NCBI GenBank assembly: GCA_033239125.1
Contig: BSWB01000005.1
Location: 98,579,994 to 98,643,993 of the forward strand
Reading direction: 5' to 3'
DNA: 64,000 nt
Source of the DNA: Fagopyrum homotropicum
Taxonomy: Eukaryota; Streptophyta; Magnoliopsida; Caryophyllales; Polygonaceae
Shown here: positions 45,244 through 55,501 of the stretch, in pieces
How the letters are laid out: each line of letters starts with the position of its first letter
How positions within the stretch are numbered: position 1 is the first letter of the stretch
Notes under the pieces: model-generated
What the model was told of the DNA's origin: nothing
The model's database searches: none
What the model saw: only the letters and a program-made list of their open reading frames with translations
Translations under genes and position numbers: made by a program

Positions 45244-46331
45244 TTAATGATAGTATGGATTTGAAACCATAGGTGCCACCCCATACTTAGACAATTGGTA
45301 TTATGCGGTCACACCGGTGAAATGCTTGTCATCCTCATCCTCTATGATCCGAAGAAAGCTGATTCTTGGACAGAATTCTTTATTGAAGTGCTTTATAACC
45401 ATCATGGATCCATCATGATTGCCTCCTTCATTCAAAATGGGAGACTCCTTAGGGAAGGGACTCCAATCTTCGTGTGTACTCCGGGCAAGCAAGAAAGGAT
45501 TGGAAGGAGTTGAAGTTAACTTCAGGCTCTTTGCACAAAACCACGGGCAGAAATCAAAAACCACGGGCATGGTTTGGTCAGGTAGGCCGTGGTTTTGGCA
45601 GAAGTTGACTACGACATGGTTTTCCACGGGCAGAAAATATGAAACCACAGGCGTGGTTTGGGCCTCTAGGCCGTGGTTTTGGCTGCTCTCTTCCTCCCTC
45701 ATTAGCTCTTCAAGTGTAGTTCCGGGGTTGATGGCAAGGATGTCCAGGGGTGAGAGTACTTCATTGCACTCCTCCAAAGGTGAAGGAGGTGGAGGTAAGC
45801 CTTGAAGAAGGATAGACTTTTCTTGCAAAAGAGCAATCCAATTCTCCTCAGTCTCCCTCCTAATTTGTTCTTCTCTCTCTAAAGCCAATCTTCTTGCATC
45901 CTCCAAGGCCAAATCCCTCAGCCACAACTGCTCCCGAGCTTCATTCAACTCTTCTTCAAGGTCTCTAATGGTCACAGTATAATCGGTCACTTATTGGATC
46001 TCCTCATGGTGAACCTCTTCTTGTCGTAACACTTCGCTTCAAGCTCCATGTGGGAACTCGAAAGGGAAGAAAGGTTGCTCTCTAGATCATCCATCTTCCT
46101 CAACAAATGTTCTAATAATGATTCCACTCGGTCATTGTGAGATTGATGGTGAGGTTCCATATAAGGCAATGTAGTCATGTGAGCTTGATCATGGGACTCA
46201 TGATAGGCATTAAACTCCTCCCATTACTCAAACTCACCATGAGGAGGTCCTCGATCTTGGCTTGTCATCCATCCCCCATACTCTATGTAGTCAAGGTCGT
46301 CTTGGAAGTACCATCCGTCCATGGATAACAT
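45244..46331 (-). pseudogene. Family-C ORF, copy 2
   Basis: Second copy of the unrecognised ORF, ATG 46331. It carries TAA at 46226-46224 where copy 1 has Tyr, and TAA at 45303-45301 where copy 1 has Lys; it has Arg where copy 1 has TGA. The frame change after the RRSNK segment (about 45990) is the same in both copies and so predates their duplication. Coiled-coil and QNHG segments are well preserved between copies. Neither copy is intact, so any product now would be partial. Confidence 0.6.
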
Positions 46332-46426
46332 GAATTAGGCAAAGACCGAAACAAAACAAGATCACAAGTAACAAGAAAGATCTACACTAAAAACAACCAA
46401 AAGCAAACGACTTAATCTAGACCTAG

Positions 46427-46444
46427 TCCCCGGCAACGGCGCCA
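46427..46444 (-). promoter_or_regulatory. tRNA-Asp PBS of C copy 2
   Basis: Minus strand TGGCGCCGTTGCCGGGGA, identical to copy 1, 6 bp from LTR C3. Confidence 0.92.
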
Positions 46445-46450
46445 AAAACT

Positions 46451-48210
46451 TGTTACGCTAGGAAATAGCACAAAAAGCTTTACATTTATAAACTCGATCT
46501 AAAATCCTAAACTACCTAGCGAAACCCGCAGTGTACGGATCGTTATGTAGGAAGGAAAGTATTCCGATGTCGAACACAAGGACTGAGGTGAAATCAAATC
46601 ATTCAATGATCATGTATAGTGAAAATCTAAACTAAGATGAGATGAGGAATAAAGAAATGGAAAACACAATATGTTTGGTTGATTTTGGGTGATCAAACAA
46701 GGATCACAAAATATGCAACATAAAGCAAACACACAAACACAAGGATAGGTGATAAGAGGTAAGAAATACGGATTCTAGAGATTCGGAATTCCGATTATGA
46801 CAATGGACTCATGATTCTAAAAATCAAAGGAAAGCTACGGTTGTTCGGAGATGGGTGTTTCTCTAATGGGAGCAATTATCGGGTAAGTCTCATGCTCCAC
46901 TAGTCTCGCACCTAAGTTCCTATTACCGGGTAAGTCTCAAGGAACCTAAGGACGGGAATTATACACAAACCGGCCACTACCTAAGGGTCAAACCCCTTCT
47001 TACCGGGTAAGTCTCGGAAAACGCAAGTCTTAGGCAACGATCCTAGCACACTCAATCCAATAGAGGTTTTTTTGGCTCACTACTAACTAGAGTTCATCAT
47101 CTTATGTATCTAAGAGAGGAAATCACCGGGTAAGTCTCATTCCTCAAAAAGGTTGCTAGCAAAGGTCACCCTAGGCTAGACTACGCTTAACAAACAATAG
47201 GATTTCAACTCATCTACATCCTAACATCCAGATTCATCAATAAAGGTACAGCAGAATAAAATCACGGGTGGATCATGGATACCACAGCCGAGATTTCATG
47301 AAGAACAGGCCGTGATTTTGGGTGTTAGCTTGGTTTTCGAACACAATCCATCCTAAGCTAACATGCAAGTCCATACAATCATAGTCCAAAGCATAAACAT
47401 TATTCCTTCACCCTAGAATCACATCTACTCAGCCAACAACATACATTTCTAAATCAAACTTCATAAATAGAGCATGCTTTCAAGTCATAGCTAGATAATG
47501 AAGAATGAACCAAAGAAAAGACATTACAAGCTAGAATAGAAGTTACCAAGTCTTACAAAGGCTTCAAGAGCTGCTCCAAGTTGTCAACAATGAAAACCTC
47601 ACTCAAAACCACTCAAATCTCACTATAAAACTAAAATCTACACTAATCTCTCCCAAGAACACCCACAAGGGTGCTAGGAAGAGAAGCTACAATGGAAGAG
47701 TGTTGGAGAAGAGCTAGAGGAAAAAGGGAAAAGGTGAGGAAGAACCCCTAAAACAGCCTACTAATTACTTAAAGCATGGGTCGGACAAAGGAATCGTGTG
47801 ACAAGTGTCAAAGATGTCCTGACAGAAACCACGGGCAAAATAATGAAACCACGGGCGTGGTTTTGGCCTCTGGGTCGTGGTTCCTGCAGTTCAGCCCTCC
47901 TTGGATCACCAAGTCATGAGTTTGTGCAAGGCATGCACCAATAAGGTCTTTTGTGTTCTTCTTTGCTCCTAGCTTACTCCCTAAAGAGTCCGGATGTGTG
48001 CCACCACAAGGAATGATCCTCGAACGTATAGATTAAGTCCAAAAGCTTCCCAAAATACCTACAAAACCGACAAAAGCTCGTGTAGACGTCTATTTCGACA
48101 ATATGGATGAATTAAGCGTAAACGTCACGAACTAATGCGGAAACATGCATGAATGGAAAGGAAAACTATCTAAAAGAGTGCCTAAACTAGTGTCATAAAT
48201 CATGTCATCA
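46451..48210 (-). repeat. LTR C3
   Basis: 1760 bp, TGATGACATG...CCTAGCGTAACA (minus). Exact CCACGGGCGTGG at 47849-47860. Its 5' edge touches the solo B LTR through the duplicated AAATA. Confidence 0.93.
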
Positions 48211-49997
48211 AAATATGTTCGCTCCAAACGGTGTGTGCAAGCTTTAAATTTATAACCCTAGATGTAAGCTTAAAACAAGGATGCGAACCCGCAGTGTACG
48301 GGTCAATCGTAGTAAAAAGCAAGGAATTACAGGGGTCGATCACAGGGACTTAGTGAAACAAAGTCCAATTACGGTATGCTTATGTGTAAATACTAAGCAC
48401 AAAAGGTAATTAAAACAATCAAAGATGATATAGAAGTCAATAAAGGAAACATGCAATTCTAGGGATTAAAGCATCTAGTTGTGGTTCCAACTCAAGATCT
48501 AAAGATAAGCGGACAAAGCTGAGGTTTTTGTATAGGGAAGGTGTTACTAAAGTGGAATAGATCACCGGGTAAGTCTCACTACTCACTAATCCTAAACCGT
48601 AACTCCTATTACCGGGTAAGTCTCAAGGAATTAAGATAAAGAACTATAACCTCAAACAAACACACCACCTAAGGGTATAGAATCAACCTTTACCGGGTAA
48701 GTCTCAGGCTAACTCACAAAGATGGGATGAAAGCACACTCAACCCCCAATAAAGGATAAACCTTTATTACCTACACTTATGATCTTAGGTAAACAAACTA
48801 AGGAATTACCGGGTAAGTCTCATCCTAAGCTTGCATTGAACCAGGAAAGGTGTAATAAGAATAGGATTTGGCAAACTCTAACACTTAACTCTCAGTTTCG
48901 GATCAGATAAGTCACCTCGGTCAGCCATATTTCACCCCGGCCGAGATGTTCATCGACTGAGCGAGATGCTTAGGGTTAAGGTAAAGACTCGAACTTTCAG
49001 GGTCCTACTATGATTTAGATCATTCTATCATTGTTTTTCCCACAACCTTCAGCCAATCACCCTAAAATCACACAAGGAAATTAGCCACTCATCATTATGA
49101 AAGCATTAATCAAATATATGGGAAGAAGGTAAATATTTGAACAAGAAGAATTTAATGAAAAGACTTCAATAACTGAATCAAATATCACAACAAAAGCGTT
49201 CCTTGGATAAAAATCCAACAAGGCAAGACAACAAGGAAGGGAATCTAAGACAATCTTACAAAAACCCTTCAAAAGCTATAAAAGCTATAGACTTCAATCT
49301 TTCTTCAACCTTCAAAAAGGCTCTTCGAATCTCCCAACTGGAGAATGGCTGCTGCGTGCTATGCGGGATCTCCAACTGTATGCGGATGTATGCAGCGTAA
49401 GCGGGTTGTCGATTTGTGGGAAATCCGACCCTTTTTATAGGAAAAATACCCTCCAAAGATAATATATCTTAGAAAGATCTTTTCCCATAAATATAGGTAA
49501 AATATATGATCTAGCATATCTTCTTCCTTCCAGGAGCCAAGCCCAAAAATATAAGATCTCTTTCCAAAGATAAAAGATCTCAGCCAAGAATAAAATATTC
49601 TCGCCGCGTCCCAGGTGTTCGCCTCGGTCGAGTCGACTTCTCTGGATCACCTCGGTCGAGGTGAATCTGTGGTCAACCGAGGTGAATCACAACTGAATGT
49701 GAAATCTCTCAAATCTGGTCCTAAGTGAATCTCTAATCCATGGCTATGCTTCCTGGATGGTTCCTTATGTTCGTGAATGTAGCTCCAATGACTCCATAGC
49801 TCCTTTTGCTCCTTTTTGATGTAAAACGTGCCATTTTACCTACGATTACAACAAAACTAGGTGTAGACCTCGATTCCCACAAAGGTAGATGAAATGGTAA
49901 TATAATCACATATTATACATACAAACATGCAGATTATTGAAGATAAAACGTCCAAACAAACCCCAAAATATACACTATAATTCATGCTATCAAAATA
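48211..49997 (-). mobile_element. Solo LTR of family B, TSD AAATA
   Basis: LTR 48216-49992 (1777 bp), TGATAGCATG...GGAGCGAACA in minus orientation. Flanked by AAATA at 48211-48215 and 49993-49997. The AAATA is the sequence that directly adjoins the LTR at the PPT in unit C2 (43357-43361), so the insertion separated LTR C3 from its PPT. Contains four TAAGTCTC repeats and CCTCGG palindromes at about 48915-48950 and 49622-49685. Confidence 0.96.
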
Positions 49998-50634
49998 CCC
50001 CATACTTACCACTTGCTCGTCCCCGAGCAAGGTCCAACTATAGGCTACGAGATGGCATGATTTATGAATGTGTAAAAACAAAAAATCTTTTTGGAATTGT
50101 GCTTCAAAAGATGGATCACCTTCATAATCATGTTTCATGGCAATGAACAAGCAATCATGTATTAAATGAATGAAGGCACGAAAAGACAACCATGCGTAAC
50201 TCGAAAGCATGCATGAAAGGTAAAAATAATGAAGTCAAGATGATCATGAGAATATCCAATCTAGATCACTAAGTCATACACATATGCAAATAGGTCACAA
50301 GGACTTAGGAAAGAAGAGGCCAATAAACGTGATGATAAGGTGGTAATATTCTAAGGTCATGTCGTGCAAATCAGGGAAAGGAACTAAACAACCACAACTT
50401 CACATATATACTTCATCTACCAAAGTGTATTTTTCTCCTTCTTTTCTTTCTTTTCTTTTCTTTTTCTTTTTCATTTTCTTTCACTTATTTTTGAGACAAT
50501 GACATTGATGTACAAAAGCCAAAACTTTGGTGATTAGCGGACCTCGGGATTTTTCCGAGGTGCCTCACACCGGGCACACATACCAAGGCTCGTTAGGACA
50601 TTCGGTTTATCCGACTTTGGCAAGACACAAACAC
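49998..50634 (-). other. Remnant internal region of C copy 3
   Basis: Begins with the PPT core and hairpin 50012-50031, runs through the 3' spacer including the pyrimidine run (about 50438-50482), and stops in ACACAAACAC, where it is joined to LTR sequence. The ORF, PBS and most of the spacer are lost. Confidence 0.85.
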
Positions 50635-52117
50635 AAGGATAGGTGATAAGAGGTAAGAAATGCGGATTCTAGAGATTCGGAATTCCGATTATGACAATGG
50701 ACTCATGATTCTAAAAATCAAAGGAAAGCTACGGTTGTTCGGAGATGGGTGTTTCTCTAATGGGAGCAATTATCGGGTAAGTCTCATGCTCCACTAGTCT
50801 CGCACCTAAGTTCCTATTACCGGGTAAGTCTCAAGGAACCTAAGGACGGGAATTATACACAAACCGGCCACTACCTAAGGGTCAAACCCCTTCTTACCGG
50901 GTAAGTCTCGGAAAAGGCAAGTCTTAGGCAACGATCCTACAACACTCAATCCAATAGAGGTTTTTTTGGCTCACTACTAACTAGAGTTCATCATCTTATG
51001 TATCTAAGAGAGGAAATCACCGGGTAAGTCTCATTCCTCAAAAAGGTTGCTAGCAAAGGTCGCCCTAGGCTAGACTACGCTTAACAAACAATAGGATTTC
51101 AACCCATCTACATCCTAACATCCAGATTCATCAATATAGGTACAGCAGAACAAAATCACGGGTGGATCATGGATACCACAGCCGAGATTTCATGAAGAAC
51201 AGGCCGTGATTTTGGGTATGAGCTTGGTTTTCGAACACAATCCATCCTAAGCTAACATGCAAGTCCATACAATCATAGTCCAAAGCATAAACATTATTCC
51301 TTCACCCTAGAATCACATCTACTCAGCCAACAACATACATTTCTAGATCAAACTTCATAAATAGAGCATGATTTCAAGTCATAGCTAGATAATGAAGAAT
51401 GAACCAAAGAAAAGACATTAAAAGCTAGAATAGAAGTTACCAAGTCTTACAAAGGCTTCAAGAGCTGCTCCAAGTTGTCAACAATAAAAACCTCACTCAA
51501 AACCACTCAAATCTCACTATAAAACTAAAATCTACACTAATTTCTCTCAAGAACACCCACAAGGGTGCTAGGAAGAGAAGCTACAATGGAAGAGTGTTGG
51601 AGAAGAGCTAGAGGAAAAAGGGAAAAGGTGAGGAAGAACCCCTAAAACAGCCTACTAATCACTTAAGTACTTCCACAAAAGCAAGGGTCGGACAAAGGAA
51701 TCGTGTGACAAGTGTCAAAGATGTCCTGACAGAAACCACGGGCAAAATAATGAAACCACGGGCGTGGTTTTGGCCTCTGGGTCGTGGTTCCTACAGTTCA
51801 GCCCTCCTTGGATCACCAAGTCATGAGTTTGTGCAAGGCATGCACCAATAAGGTCTGTTGTGTTCTTCTTTGCTCCTAGCTTACTCCCTAAAGAGTCCGG
51901 ATGTGTGCCACCACAAGGAATTATCCTCGAACGTATAGATTAAGTCCAAAAGCTTCTCAAAATACCTACAAAACCGACAAAAGCTCGTGTAGACGTCTAT
52001 TTCGACAATATGGATGAATTAAGCGTAAACGTCACGAACTAATGCGGAAACATGCATGAATGGAAAGGAAAACTATCTAAAAGAGTGCCTAAACTAGTAT
52101 CATAAATCATGTCATCA
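50635..52117 (-). repeat. LTR C4, truncated
   Basis: Lacks about 280 bp at its minus-strand 3' end, including the end module. The outer end TGATGACATG is intact at 52117. Exact CCACGGGCGTGG at 51756-51767. Joined to the internal remnant at a 10-bp microhomology (50625-50634). Confidence 0.9.
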
Positions 52118-53980
52118 TAACTAGACACGCAAGAGGTGATAACATACACAACTCAACACACGAAAGCGGTTTTGATGCCGGTAGAGAAGGAGGATACATA
52201 GAGTACAGTCCGGTAGAGAAGGATGATACATAGAGTACAGTCCGGTAGAGAATGAGGACGAGTTCTTCTTCCAAAAACTAAGTAGATCTAGGACATTTTA
52301 TTGAAGGAAAAGCGGGTTTAATGGCGGGCTCTAGGTCATTTTTTAGGCAAACCAGCAAAGTTCATGGAGCGGCGGACTTCTTCACCCGAAGTAAAGAGGG
52401 GGTTACTCTTCACATGTTGAAGGCGGATCTAGATCCGGAAATAAAGACATATCTCGAACCGGTAGATGTGGCTGATAGGCCAAAATTAGTGGTTTCGGTA
52501 AGAATTTGTAAGCCGTTAGGCTGATAGTTGTGGCGAAAAGTTCCATGAAAGCATGGTGGCTAGGGTTTGTTCTGGGTTTTAGCAAGCTCAAAGGAAGGCT
52601 TCAGCTCAGGTGAGGATTAACTCTCATGGATTGTTTGTTGGAGCAGAAGGACTAAACCTCTCTTTGTTGGCGGTAGCCATTGTTGAAGGTGGAAGGGAGA
52701 GACACCTAGAAGTTTGCCCTCCTTCACTCTTTTTTGGTTTTTTCAAATTAGGCAGAGTCTTTGTTGATTTCAACTTTCCCATGTAGTGAATTTGCAAAAA
52801 AAAAAAATAATAAATCAATGATTGGACCAAAAAGCAATAATAAATCCAACCTAGAAAGATACTTCTAGGTAAGGAATAAGAAGAAAAGTAGGAGGAAGAA
52901 CGAGAACTCCACAAACTTAATACAAATCAAAAGAGAAATGAAACCCAAGAATTGGTTACCCATTTCGGAAGAATTTATGACTACGTTTGGGGTGCTACCA
53001 AGACAAGGTTTTGCACTATATTTACGCAATTATAATAAACGACGTGGGTAAAAACAGGACAATAATATCTAAAAAATAGAAACCCTAATGATAAAATATG
53101 TTGGGCCTAACACATAGGCCAAAGTATAGTAGATGTTATGGATTTTCCGAGGCATTACATGCGGACCCCCTACAAGCATCCGGGGATACTGCCCCGAAAC
53201 CAGCCTAAATCCTCACCGATTTGGGTCAGCAACACAATAACAATCTAGGATATAGTACATTAGAAGAAGAAAAGTGGGCAAACATCAAGTTAATGAATGG
53301 GTTATGTTAAGGCCGTTACTTTATGGAGTACATTAAAGCAGTAGGCATGGGATTTTTATAATGTAAGTATGGGTAGAGGAAAGAAGAAGCAATTTCCCGA
53401 ACTGTAGATAAAAAAAATTAACAAACAGCAAACCCATATAATTGTTTAACATTATTTTCACTTTGATACTTCCAAATCTGATCAACACAGTTATATATAG
53501 GCAGTGTAATATCATATTCTATGTAATTCTTAAAAATTCCCTTCTAAAACTATTAAGAAAAACATCACTTGGTCTAATTTTGTGCAATTTGCAATGTATT
53601 TATTCGTTTTTCAAAGTGAATCTCCAACCCCCATACGGTGATAATCAAAAAATAGGAGGAATGAGTCGCATGGCAGCCGGTGGAATCTTAAGATGTTAAC
53701 CATTAAAAATGTTTTGAGAGAATCGAAAGATGCATCATCTATGCCTATTCATCTTCTCTTCAAATTTCTCCGTATTTTCAACCTCACCCCAATTGCATTC
53801 ACAAGAAAGCGAAGGGGGTTTTGATTTTAAAGATCATATTCATTCTTGAATTCAAAGTTGCAATGGCCTTCCATCATACTTTTTCAAGATCATATTCATT
53901 CGTTTCCCTTTTCACCAATTTCTTGATTTGACGTATCAAAAATATAACCCTAATTTTGGTGGTGGTTGTCGCAAAAGAAG
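52118..53980. other. Anonymous DNA upstream of the AGD exons
   Basis: No gene called. A short tandem repeat lies at 52178-52262. 52321-52524 is an open frame of 67 codons without recognisable motifs. 53700-53980 directly precedes the AGD start and would hold its 5' UTR and promoter if the gene is native here; I see no diagnostic promoter motif. Confidence 0.4.
52178..52262. repeat. 32-bp direct repeat, about 2.6 copies
   Basis: Units at 52178-52209 and 52210-52241 differ at one position, and a partial third starts at 52242. The unit begins CCGGTAGAGAAGGA. Confidence 0.9.
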
Positions 53981-54823
53981 ATGAACACGAGCTCAAATCC
54001 AAAGATGGATCTCACCAAACTAGATGATACTCCCATGTTCCGTTCTCAGGTACCAATGATATTTTTTATTTCTTTGAAGCTTGCTGCTAAATAGATGGTT
54101 ATTTTGTAAATGAATACAGCTTCAATGGTTAGAAGACAGTGGTGAGTTGTTTAGAGAGAGATGCTTGAAGTTTTACAAGGGATGTCATAAGTACACGTAA
54201 GTCATTGCCATTTGATCATCAAATTCTCCAACTTAGTTCTTATATATGTATATATATATATGATGGATCTCAGAGAAGGGCTTGAAGAGGGGTATGAGAG
54301 AGATGTTGCCTTCTCAAGTGCTCTTGAGATGTTTGGAGGGGGGAGCAATGATCAGGTCTGTTCCACATTTGGAGGTATTTCACTCAACCTTGCAATTCAC
54401 AATTCTCACGCATATTTTCTGCTAACTCTTTTCTTACACGCAGGTCCCTTCATGGCAAAGTTTACAGCTGCATTGAAAGAAATTGCTACATACAAGGAAG
54501 TTTTACGATCTCAGGTATACATTGTTTGCATGAGATCATACAGCTACTCCAATTGCATTGAGATTTTATAAATTCAGTTTTGTTGTTTCAGGTGGAGAAC
54601 TTAGTAAGTGCCAAGCTACTCCAGTTTGTCAATGTTGACCTACATGATGTCAAGGTATCAAATACCACTATTGCTTTATCGATCTTGTCTATTTGTTTCT
54701 ATTGTTTTGCTTCTATTTTATCTATATATTCTACAATAAAAATATAGATGCTTATACTTGTTTTTACGTTCAACACAGGAAGCTCGGAAGCGTTTTGAAA
54801 AGGCTGGTGTCATATACGAACAA
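53981..54823 (+). CDS. ARF-GAP (AGD/ACAP type) 5' gene fragment, six exons of BAR domain
   Basis: Host gene piece. Exons: 53981-54049, 54120-54196, 54274-54374, 54444-54514, 54592-54654, 54779-54823, all with GT-AG borders and matching phases; 142 codons open. Segments KLDDTPMF, ERCLKFYKGCHKYT, ALEMFGGGSNDQ, GPFMAKFTAALKEI, YKEVLRSQ, LLQFVNVDL and EARKRFEKAG match, from memory, the N-terminal BAR domain of plant AGD1-4 (AGD3 is VAN3/SCARFACE). Those proteins have BAR, PH, ARF-GAP and ankyrin regions and act on ARF GTPases in vesicle traffic. The next BAR exon is not found before 55262, where retroelement sequence begins. The gene is either a truncated copy or broken by insertion in intron 6. 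Confidence 0.85.
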
Positions 54824-55261
54824 GTAGGGTTCTCTTATTGTTTTACAATGCATTATCATTTTTCTAAACCCTAATTCTCCAACAAGATCATGATGTCAAA
54901 GGCATCTCACGCACAATATTATTCAATTCCAATCTAAATAAATACAAAGATGATGGTCTTCTATTGATAATACTAGTAGGGGTTTGAAGAATGCTAATCT
55001 AACAAGGAATCTAGTTTATTTTATGCTAAAATCGAAAAGGAAAATAAATATAATTCTTCTTGGACATGCTTGAAGAATGGATCATCTATATCAAAATAAG
55101 TAATATAAATGATGAATTACTAATTGTAAAATAAATATAAGTCTTTTGGCTCCGCCCTGAGAAAAGTCCTGACGAACCGGCGTTAAAAGCCGGCAAGACT
55201 AAAGAAGTTGTGGGCACGGGGTTGGGTGGAAGGACTCGGTCAATCCTAAAGTTTGGACTTT
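54824..55261 (+). other. Start of AGD intron 6 or flank; no gene seen
   Basis: A GT donor opens at 54824. The sequence is AT-rich to about 55145, then a short stretch of unknown origin (CTGACGAACCGGCG) precedes the RT relic. The host/transposon boundary is not determined. Confidence 0.4.
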
Positions 55262-55501
55262 TAATTCGTTCACCCAGAGTACTTCCTTGTTGACAAACAT
55301 TTCTTAAGTTTCCATATAGTTATTGAGTACACAAACCTAAAGTACTTGTTTTAGATAATCAAAATAATTGTTAGTATACTTATTGTAGATAAAGATATCG
55401 TCAAAATAGTGAACCATAAATTTCCCAAGAAAGGTACATAACGTATGATTCATTAAAAGCATGAAGGTAGTGGGAGCATTAGTAAGGCCAAAAGGCATAA
55501 T
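55262..55501 (-). pseudogene. RT fragment of an older Ty3/gypsy element
   Basis: Minus strand from 55501 reads MPFGLTNAPTTFM, then FLGKFMVHYFDDIF (the FDD catalytic box), then LKQVL followed by TAG and, soon after, TAA. Typical of chromovirus-like RT and distinct from the Athila FMDD form. The upstream half is absent: the fragment is cut by the LTR beginning at 55502. Confidence 0.8.

Larger units (their letters stand above)
36711..52117 (-). mobile_element. Tandem array of non-autonomous family-C elements
   Basis: Order LTR-internal-LTR-internal-LTR-internal(deleted)-LTR, all minus strand, period about 4870 bp (LTR starts 36711, 41584, 46451). Internal parts are 3092 and 3094 bp and carry PBS, one ORF, post-pol hairpin, internal PPT-like motif, hairpin and PPT, but no PR, RT or IN. 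Flanks GAACT (36706-36710) and TAACT (52118-52122) could be one degenerate 5-bp TSD, suggesting a single insertion enlarged by unequal LTR recombination. Confidence 0.88.

Noticed and set aside
40552..45805. Plus-strand frames 40552-40938 and 45419-45805 as genes
   Set aside because: Exact antisense of the C ORF, which has the better coding features and sits after the PBS.
36711..52117. CRISPR-like array from the regular TAAGTCTC and palindrome repeats
   Set aside because: Spacing is irregular, the repeats sit inside LTRs of plant retroelements, and no cas genes exist.
52321..52524. 67-codon ORF as a gene
   Set aside because: No recognisable motif, partner or conservation seen; length is within chance for this composition.
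55140..55210. Possible tRNA or snoRNA near the CCGGCG...CCGGC palindrome
   Set aside because: I could not fit a cloverleaf, A/B boxes or C/D boxes.
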